Shown here one piece after another: positions 58,764-64,000 of a stretch of 64,000 bases of DNA (position 1 is its first letter; each line of letters starts with the position of its first letter). Made by a program: the position numbers and the translations under genes. The notes beneath the pieces are model-generated. The model was not told the DNA's origin. It searched no databases and was given only the letters and a program-made list of their open reading frames with translations. Origin of the DNA: Chloroflexota bacterium (GTDB taxonomy: Bacteria > Chloroflexota > Dehalococcoidia > Lucifugimonadales > JADFKI01); the NCBI GenBank assembly GCA_009840355.1, contig VXNZ01000039.1, positions 35,591 through 99,590 of the forward strand. The letters run 5' to 3'.

Positions 58764-60206
58764 ATGACCACAGCAACGAAATCGGATGTCGGACTTGTCA
58801 AGCACCTGCTGCGGCGCGCGTCTTTTGGCGCGACTCCGGCAGAACTCGACCACTTTGAGGCACTCGGCTACGAAGACGCCATCGAAGAACTCCTGCATCC
58901 TGACGATCCGCAGCACATGCCGGACGACATCATCAAGCGCTATCACACTGATATGCACGAGCTGCGCTACGGCAATTCCGCCTCTGCGTACTGGCTCTAC
59001 CGAATGGTTACCACGAAGGCGCCAATGGAAGAGAAAATCGCGCTCTTCTGGCACGGCGTGTTCGCCACCGGCTACGCCAAGACTAATCAGGCGCGCTCGC
59101 TGCTGAACCAAATCGACATGTTCCGCAGGCTTGGGCTTGGCAAGCTCGACGACTTGCTCATTGACCTCGCCAAAGACCCGTCGATGATTATCTGGCTGGA
59201 CAATCAAGAGAACCACGACGGCGCCATCAACGAAAACTGGGGCAGAGAACTACTCGAACTGTTCAGTATGGGCATCGGGAACTACACCGAAGACGACATC
59301 AAAGAGGCGTCGCGCGCGTTCACCGGCTGGACGCTGGGCAACGCCGAATACATGGCGGTGCGCGCGTCTAAGGACTCCATCTGGCCATACGGCAGAATCG
59401 CGTGGCACTTCAACTTCCGCGACAGCGACCACGACGATGGGCAGAAGAACTTCCTGGGCGAGACGGGCGATTTCAACGGCGACGACATTGTGCGCATCAT
59501 TTGCAAGCAGCCGGCGACGGCGCGCTTCATCGCGCGCCACCTGTACGACTTCTTCGTGGCGGACGAAGAGCCGGTGCCGCAGTGGCCCTACACCGCGCCG
59601 CGCGATCCGGACGCCATCGACATCCTGTCGCAGGCGTACTTCGATGGCGACCACGAGATTCGCCACATGCTGCGTGTGCTCTTCAACTCCGACTTCTTCA
59701 AAGAGGCTCAGTACGCGCGCGTAAAATGCCCGGCGGAACTGGTCGCAGGCACGATGAGGCTGAGCGGTAGCGTTACGCAGCCCGACATGGGCATCATCCC
59801 TACGTCAGACCTGACCGGCTTCATGGGGCAGACGCTGCTCAACCCGCCGTCGGTCGAGGGCTGGCACGAGGGTACGGAGTGGATTAACAGCGGCGCGTTG
59901 GTCGAGCGTGTCAACTTCGCCGCGAAGGAAATCAGCGACATCACCGCGCCCGGCGTGCGGCTTATCCTGGACAGGCTGGCAGAGCAGAACGGCGGCGAGT
60001 ACACGCCGTCGGAGCTTGTGGGCGCATGCCTGGACATTATGGGCACGCCGGAGATGGACATCGAGATGCGCGCCGCGCTCACAGCGCATGTGGGCATCAA
60101 GGGCGATGTGTCGCTCGCCAGCCACCGGCAGGGCGACGAAGCCGAACAGCGCGTCGGCGAACTGCTCGGGCTAATCGCATCGACAACCGAGTATCAGCTA
60201 GTATAA
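58764..60206 (+). CDS. DUF1800 family protein
   Basis: A 480-residue protein with DUF1800 blocks: VKHLLRRASFGATPAELD, MEEKIALFWHGVFATG, MIIWLDNQENHDGAINENWGRELLELFSMGIGNYTEDDIKEASRAFTGWT (spread over about 145-195), and NPPSVEGWHEGTEWIN. I start at ATG 58764 behind TTGGAGG; the frame from 58710 overlaps the retropepsin gene. With DUF1501 it forms a widespread two-gene unit without known function. No signal peptide is seen. Confidence 0.92.
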   Translation: MTTATKSDVGLVKHLLRRASFGATPAELDHFEALGYEDAIEELLHPDDPQHMPDDIIKRYHTDMHELRYGNSASAYWLYRMVTTKAPMEEKIALFWHGVFATGYAKTNQARSLLNQIDMFRRLGLGKLDDLLIDLAKDPSMIIWLDNQENHDGAINENWGRELLELFSMGIGNYTEDDIKEASRAFTGWTLGNAEYMAVRASKDSIWPYGRIAWHFNFRDSDHDDGQKNFLGETGDFNGDDIVRIICKQPATARFIARHLYDFFVADEEPVPQWPYTAPRDPDAIDILSQAYFDGDHEIRHMLRVLFNSDFFKEAQYARVKCPAELVAGTMRLSGSVTQPDMGIIPTSDLTGFMGQTLLNPPSVEGWHEGTEWINSGALVERVNFAAKEISDITAPGVRLILDRLAEQNGGEYTPSELVGACLDIMGTPEMDIEMRAALTAHVGIKGDVSLASHRQGDEAEQRVGELLGLIASTTEYQLV

Positions 60207-60236
60207 GTAACCTGCGCGGATGCACTGCGCCGGGAA

Positions 60237-60267
60237 TTAACATCGATGTACGGGATGGGCAGGATGT
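60237..60267 (+). repeat. Dispersed short intergenic motif copy
   Basis: TTAACATCGATGTACGGGAT followed by GGGCAGGATGT. It is almost identical to the copy at 11-39 and lies in the DUF1800-NHL spacer. Confidence 0.6.
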
Positions 60268-60355
60268 GACAACATGAGCGTCCTGCCGTCCTCGTTACAT
60301 AGTTACACGACTGAACTACACGACCGACAACAGCCAGACACAGAGGGCATAACGA

Positions 60356-61402
60356 ATGACCACTACCGCCGCACAGACGCTGAAGATCGATTATGTGAAG
60401 ACGATAGGCATCGTGAACAACGCGCCGGTGGGGCGTGGCTTCGCCAATCCGATTGACCTCGCGTTACATGCGGACGGGCGCATCTTCGTGCTGAACCGCG
60501 GCGCGCCTGTGTTCACGCGCATCGGCGTTACGAACATGGACGACGACTATCTGTACGAGTTCTCCTCGCACGGCGATGGCGAAGGGCAATTGCGGCTCGC
60601 GGCTGGCATAACGCTCAGCAACGACGGCAGCCAAGTCTATGTCACGGACGAGTACAACCACCGCGTCAGCATCTTTGGCGCGGACTTCGACAATGATAAA
60701 GACACTGCCAACAGCACTTTCATAAAGGCATTCGGCGCGAAAGGCTCAGGTCCGGGGGAGTTTGACGGACCGACCGGGATCGTAGTCGATGCCGACGACA
60801 ACCTGTACATCACCGACCAGAATAACCACCGCGTGCAGAAGGTTACGCCGGATGGTCGCCATCTGCTTTCGTTTGGCAGTGAGGGCAACGGCGACGGCGA
60901 GTTCAACATGCCGTGGGGTATCAGCCTTGCGCCGGATGGCAGCGTATTCGTCGCAGACTGGCGCAACGACCGCATTCAGAAGTTCAGCGCGGACGGCGAG
61001 TTCATCGCGAAGTACGGCGAATCAGGCGATGGCGATGGGCAGTTCAGCCGACCGTCGGGCGTTGCGATTGACGCGGACGGCAACATCTATGTAACCGACT
61101 GGGGCAACGAGCGTGTGCAGGCACTCACGGCGGATGGCAGCCACCTGCGCACGATGCGCGGCGAGGCGACGCTGTCCAAGTGGGCGCTCGACTTCCTGGC
61201 AGCGAACCCGGACGAGGTGGAGACGCGCAAGATTTCCAACCTGACGCCGGAGTTGCCACCGCACCTGGACACGCCGCACCTCATCTCGTCGCAGATTGAA
61301 CCGTACTTCTGGGGGCCTTCATCGGTCAACTTCGACGCCGACGGGAGAATGTTCATCACCGAATCGTCTCGCCACCGCATACAGGTCTATCAGCTAGGGT
61401 AG
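60356..61402 (+). CDS. NHL-repeat six-bladed beta-propeller protein
   Basis: A 348-residue propeller with about six NHL-type units. The best are near 135-260: GPTGIVVDADDNLYITDQNNHRVQKV, WGISLAPDGSVFVADWRNDRIQKF and PSGVAIDADGNIYVTDWGNERVQAL (each split by family spacing). No signal peptide and no catalytic residues can be assigned. It follows the DUF1501/DUF1800 genes and may belong to the same functional group. Confidence 0.9.
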   Translation: MTTTAAQTLKIDYVKTIGIVNNAPVGRGFANPIDLALHADGRIFVLNRGAPVFTRIGVTNMDDDYLYEFSSHGDGEGQLRLAAGITLSNDGSQVYVTDEYNHRVSIFGADFDNDKDTANSTFIKAFGAKGSGPGEFDGPTGIVVDADDNLYITDQNNHRVQKVTPDGRHLLSFGSEGNGDGEFNMPWGISLAPDGSVFVADWRNDRIQKFSADGEFIAKYGESGDGDGQFSRPSGVAIDADGNIYVTDWGNERVQALTADGSHLRTMRGEATLSKWALDFLAANPDEVETRKISNLTPELPPHLDTPHLISSQIEPYFWGPSSVNFDADGRMFITESSRHRIQVYQLG

Positions 61403-61454
61403 ATTTGGGATAGCGCGAAATACAGGGGCTTTCAGTTATAACCTTCGTATCCTT

Positions 61455-61559
61455 GTCATTTAGAGCGGAGCGAGGAATCTAGCATCCTTCACAGCAGCCG
61501 GGTTTGTCTTAAGACAGAGTTTTAGATTCTTCACTACGCTGCGCTTCGTTCAGGATCAC
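61455..61559. repeat. REP-like inverted repeat, copy 4
   Basis: It opens with GTCATTTAGAGCGGAGCGAG and closes with a diverged arm AGATTCTTCACTACG ... CAGGATCAC. Same family as at 30788-30894 but more degraded, with an inner GTCTTAAGAC palindrome. Confidence 0.55.
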
Positions 61560-61607
61560 AACCGATAGGCCCTGGCGCGACATAGGGTGAAATAGCGCGG
61601 CACTCTG

Positions 61608-61823
61608 CTAATCGTCTTCATGTCCGGTTACGCGATACAGCTCCTTGCTCAGATCGGTCGCGGATTCGCGGTCGCTCCGGTCTAGCATGCGCAGCGTGGC
61701 ACGTGCCATCAGGTGCATGGTCTTCTCCAAGCGCACCAGCATGCGCTCCAAGCGGAACATAAACCACAGCAACAATATGCCCGCCAGTCCTATATTGATG
61801 AACTGAATCAGGTCGGTTCCCAT
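61608..61823 (-). CDS. Small single-span membrane protein
   Basis: A 71-residue protein: a hydrophobic helix near 6-24 (IQFINIGLAGILLLWFMF), then a charged helix RLERMLVRLEKTMHLMARATLRML and an acidic tail. I choose ATG 61823 behind AGGAGGTGG. The shape recalls small phage-borne membrane proteins (YvrJ or holin-like), and it lies downstream of tail-like genes, but no firm family is seen. Confidence 0.6.
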   Translation of the reverse strand: MGTDLIQFINIGLAGILLLWFMFRLERMLVRLEKTMHLMARATLRMLDRSDRESATDLSKELYRVTGHEDD

Positions 61824-61844
61824 TTCCACCTCCTCTTCACATAT

Positions 61845-61873
61845 ATCCTATCCGTCCTGTATATCGATGTTAG
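61845..61873 (-). repeat. Dispersed short intergenic motif, reverse copy
   Basis: ATCCTATCCGTCCTGTATAT followed by CGATGTTAG is the reverse complement of the motif at 11-39. Confidence 0.6.
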
Positions 61874-61907
61874 TTCCTGTCGTGTTACCCATGCCATAGG
61901 GCTGCGA

Positions 61908-63446
61908 TTACGCCTGCCGCAATAGCAGCGTGCGTTCCATTCGCTTGCCGGCTTGTGCCACATCCAGCGTGCTGCCTTCAATGTAAAAATCGCTGTCCAC
62001 GCCCATTGCTTCGTATTGCAGCGTGATGCGGTCGGATAGGCGTAATTGCAAGGTGAGCAGCGTGTTCAGGGCTGAGCCGTTGGGCAGCGTAACCCTAATC
62101 GCGGCGCGTGGCTTGGAACGCCGCGCCAACCGCAAGTCCAGCGTAGCCTGCGCCCGATGCGCCTCGCGTATCCAGCGCGCGTCTATGCTCCGAATGCGCT
62201 GTCCATATGACGCTTGGCTGCTCGTATTCCCCGAACTCACCAGCACGGGCGCATCGAAGGCGAGCGCGTTCACGGTGCGCATGCCCAGCCGTGTCAGATA
62301 GCCCGCCGTGCTGCCGAACCTGACGCGAATTAGCGTGCCTTTGCCGTTGTAAAGCCGCGTCGCCGGGTATGTAACAATCAGCTCATCCGTGATGTCCGCG
62401 CCGCCGCCGTCAGCCTGCGTGTTCGCCGTGTAGTCGGTGTTCTTCTTCGGCGTAAGCTGCCCGCCGACGACATCGTAGTCCTTGCTTTCGGCTAAAAACT
62501 CGCGAGTCTCGCCGGCGCTGAAGTACGGCTTTTCGACGAGCGTCCAAGCGGTGCGATGCCCGTCATTCGTGGCATCGCGGATTCGCATGAAGAGCTTGTT
62601 TTCTATGTTGCCCACGCCATCGCTCCAGCGCAATGACGAGAAGTATGCGCCTGCGCTGTCGTCAGAATCGCTAGTCGCTTGCAATGTTGCCCTCACCTTC
62701 GTGTGCGGCGCGGACGCGCGGTGAGTGCGGCTTTCCAGACGCCAGAATCCGCGACCGTCCACATATACGAAGCCGTCTTCTTCGTCTTGCAGGCGGCGAA
62801 TTTCGTCTGATGCCTGTTCGTCCCAGAGCGCGGGACTCCACAGCTGCGGCACGAGAACGGCACCCGTATCGAGCATGCGCGCCGCGGATTCAGCGCCGGC
62901 GTAGTCGAGGATGTCGCCCAGGATTTCGTCCGATGTCTGTGGAAACGACGATGTGGCGTACATATACAGCGTTACATTTTCGAGTCGGCGCATCTCGTCA
63001 TAGGCGCGGATGTGGCACTGCTTTGCGTTGGGTTGCGGCTCGATGCTGTGCAAGTCGCCGTAGAAAAGCGATGCCCAGCCGCCGAACTGTCGCCATGTAT
63101 GGTCTGCCGCGCCGTCGCAGTACAAGCCGTGCCGCGTTGCGCCCGTGTTGAAATCGCTGCTCGCGGTGATGAGATGCTCCCGTCCAACGAACACGCGGAT
63201 GGATTCGCCGTGTAATTCGGCTTGGATGAAGTGCGTATCTGCCGCGTTCCATTCTAGGGCAGCCTGCGCCAGCAGCGAATCTGTCCCGTCTTCGACCTTG
63301 CGCAATTGCACTGAGCTGCCGTTGACGCTGATGTACAGGAAGTTGTCGGCGTCCGAGTAGCGCAGCGTCAGCCCGCCGTGTTGTGTGGCATTGCTGCCTC
63401 GCGTGAAATCGCAGCCCAGCGACGCATCGGCAAGCGCGAAGTCCAT
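61908..63446 (-). CDS. Phage-tail-like protein, C-terminal part of a frame interrupted by TGA
   Basis: A 512-residue segment. Its start resembles a LamG/concanavalin-like binding module (LGCDFTRGSNATQHGGLTLRYSDADNFLYI, then RVFVGREHLI, HGLYCDGAADHTWRQFGGW; about 10-130). The middle (about 150-230) resembles phage late tail domains (ARAYDEMRRLENVTLYMY-like; DGFVYVDGRGFWRLESR). The same reading frame continues upstream through one TGA (63507-63509) into the next entry. The 20 codons between the TGA and ATG 63446 (IADGGGAKTNGARTGKRIST) also look like coding sequence. I therefore think both are one gene with a nonsense change, recoding or sequence error. Confidence 0.65.
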   Translation of the reverse strand: MDFALADASLGCDFTRGSNATQHGGLTLRYSDADNFLYISVNGSSVQLRKVEDGTDSLLAQAALEWNAADTHFIQAELHGESIRVFVGREHLITASSDFNTGATRHGLYCDGAADHTWRQFGGWASLFYGDLHSIEPQPNAKQCHIRAYDEMRRLENVTLYMYATSSFPQTSDEILGDILDYAGAESAARMLDTGAVLVPQLWSPALWDEQASDEIRRLQDEEDGFVYVDGRGFWRLESRTHRASAPHTKVRATLQATSDSDDSAGAYFSSLRWSDGVGNIENKLFMRIRDATNDGHRTAWTLVEKPYFSAGETREFLAESKDYDVVGGQLTPKKNTDYTANTQADGGGADITDELIVTYPATRLYNGKGTLIRVRFGSTAGYLTRLGMRTVNALAFDAPVLVSSGNTSSQASYGQRIRSIDARWIREAHRAQATLDLRLARRSKPRAAIRVTLPNGSALNTLLTLQLRLSDRITLQYEAMGVDSDFYIEGSTLDVAQAGKRMERTLLLRQA

Positions 63447-63506
63447 AGTCGAGATGCGCTTGCCGGTGCGAGCGCCGTTGGTCTTCGCTCCGCCGCCATC
63501 CGCGAT

Positions 63507-63866
63507 TCAAAAGTCGCTGCTTGGCGATGACCACACATACGATTCGCCGTAGTCCGGCGCGTGGTTGTCTAATATCGTGTCAGCAACACCGGCGAACATA
63601 TCGCAGGGGAACGCGGCACGCAGCCATACCTTGCGTCCCGGTTCGAGATTGCCGGACAAATCGGATTTGCCGTTAGGCGGGCTGTACTTGTGGTCGGCAT
63701 TCGCCAGCCGTATATCCAGCCGCGCCGCGTCGATATATTCGCTGCCCAGATCGCGCAAATGCCGTAGGGAAAAGCCCAAAGTCGCCGCGGTAATGTCGTC
63801 ATCGTCGCCCGAGAACTTGCCTTCGCCGCCCCAATCCACCATCAACTTCCACTTCGCCTCGCTCAC
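63507..63866 (-). CDS. Phage-tail-like protein, N-terminal part before the in-frame TGA
   Basis: 119 residues from GTG 63866 (ribosome-binding site GGAGG) to TGA 63507-63509: EAKWKLMVDWGGEGKFSGD, then ARLDIRLANADHKYSPPN, LEPGRKVWLRAAFP and DYGESYVWSSPSSDF. Such openings occur in tail-tip or tail-associated proteins that describe a local frame of reference. Joined with the 61908-63446 segment it would make a ~652-residue protein with the stop at codon 120. The longer frame from 63971 uses a spacer with motif repeats and is less likely. Confidence 0.6.
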   Translation of the reverse strand: MSEAKWKLMVDWGGEGKFSGDDDDITAATLGFSLRHLRDLGSEYIDAARLDIRLANADHKYSPPNGKSDLSGNLEPGRKVWLRAAFPCDMFAGVADTILDNHAPDYGESYVWSSPSSDF

Positions 63867-64000
63867 GCGCCGCCTCCCAGTAGTGTCCATCACAAGCCCG
63901 CACACGCCCGCCCATCCCGTATATCCCGTATACCCATGTAAGATAAGGGAATTATACGGAAAGGTTGACAAGTCAAGCCGCCACTGGTAGATTGGGTATG
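63867..64000. other. Spacer at window end
   Basis: Upstream of the tail-like gene lies a degraded motif copy (CCCGTATATCCCGTATACCC, near 63927-63946). No gene is visible up to the end of the window. Confidence 0.4.

Noticed and set aside
61908..63866. Second selenocysteine codon at 63507-63509
   Set aside because: No hairpin at the right distance, no nearby cysteine partner, and a linker position. A nonsense mutation, sequence error or two genes are simpler.

Overview
The window looks like a chromosome segment from an uncultivated high-GC bacterium, most likely a Chloroflexota member of the Dehalococcoidia/SAR202 kind. This is inference from style: F420-type and family III CoA-transferase enzymes, a TP-rich lipoprotein linker, DUF1501/DUF1800 proteins, a fused BchI/BchD-like chelatase, and many short dispersed intergenic repeats. 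No 16S rRNA gene or other marker settles it. Everything was read by eye; no database search was run.

Layout. (1) 0-9.2 kb: a DUF4268 nuclease-like protein, a ChlI/ChlD-type chelatase, a frame-broken DUF4926 gene, cobalt transporter CbtB-CbtA, CobO, and CobT-CobS-CbiB with overlapping ends. (2) 9.2-15.5 kb: repeat-rich spacer, aspartate dehydrogenase, tRNA-Ser(UGA), a voltage-gated channel, a sulfatase, and an unusual phospholipase-D-like/P-loop ATPase protein. (3) 15.5-23 kb, minus strand: CbiE, PduX-like threonine kinase, CobU, a DUF4160/tandem-DUF2442 pair, CobQ, CobC, CobD and a Uma2-type nuclease. Regions 1 and 3 together hold nearly all of the late steps of cobalamin synthesis (cobalt entry, corrinoid adenosylation, amidation, aminopropanol-phosphate supply, nucleotide-loop assembly). 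Most corrin-ring methylation genes and CobN are absent, so the window supports late synthesis or salvage and cannot prove de novo synthesis.

(4) 23-29 kb: sucC and sucD are separated by a small membrane protein, a UGSC-family selenoprotein, a VOC protein and a PIN toxin-like pair. The selenoprotein is the most notable find. Its frame runs through a single TGA (25321-25323), and a perfect 8-bp hairpin begins 11 nt after the TGA, where a bacterial SECIS element is expected. (5) 29-38.4 kb: pentapeptide-repeat lipoprotein, glutaredoxin-thioredoxin reductase fusion, two tandem nucleoside deoxyribosyltransferase-like proteins, an SDR, a DUF4258/DUF2283 pair, a thiolase, and an AT-richer two-gene unit of a HipA-like kinase overlapping a HIRAN-domain protein.

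(6) 38.4-50.5 kb: family III CoA-transferase, methylenetetrahydrofolate reductase, AcpS, LLM oxidoreductase, NAD(P)HX repair enzyme and a UbiE/MenG methyltransferase, then an AT-rich island with a broken ORF, an HtrA-like lipoprotein protease, ComEC and a DUF4386-type membrane protein. (7) 50.5-61.4 kb: a SelA-fold PLP enzyme, a dipeptide-type ABC transporter (binding protein plus two permeases, no ATPases), and DUF1501/DUF1800 proteins split by a PaREP1/HEPN-like and retropepsin-like pair, then an NHL propeller. (8) 61.4-64 kb: a small membrane protein and phage-tail-like genes, one interrupted by an in-frame TGA. Three MITE-like copies, REP-like inverted repeats and a short dispersed motif fill many spacers.
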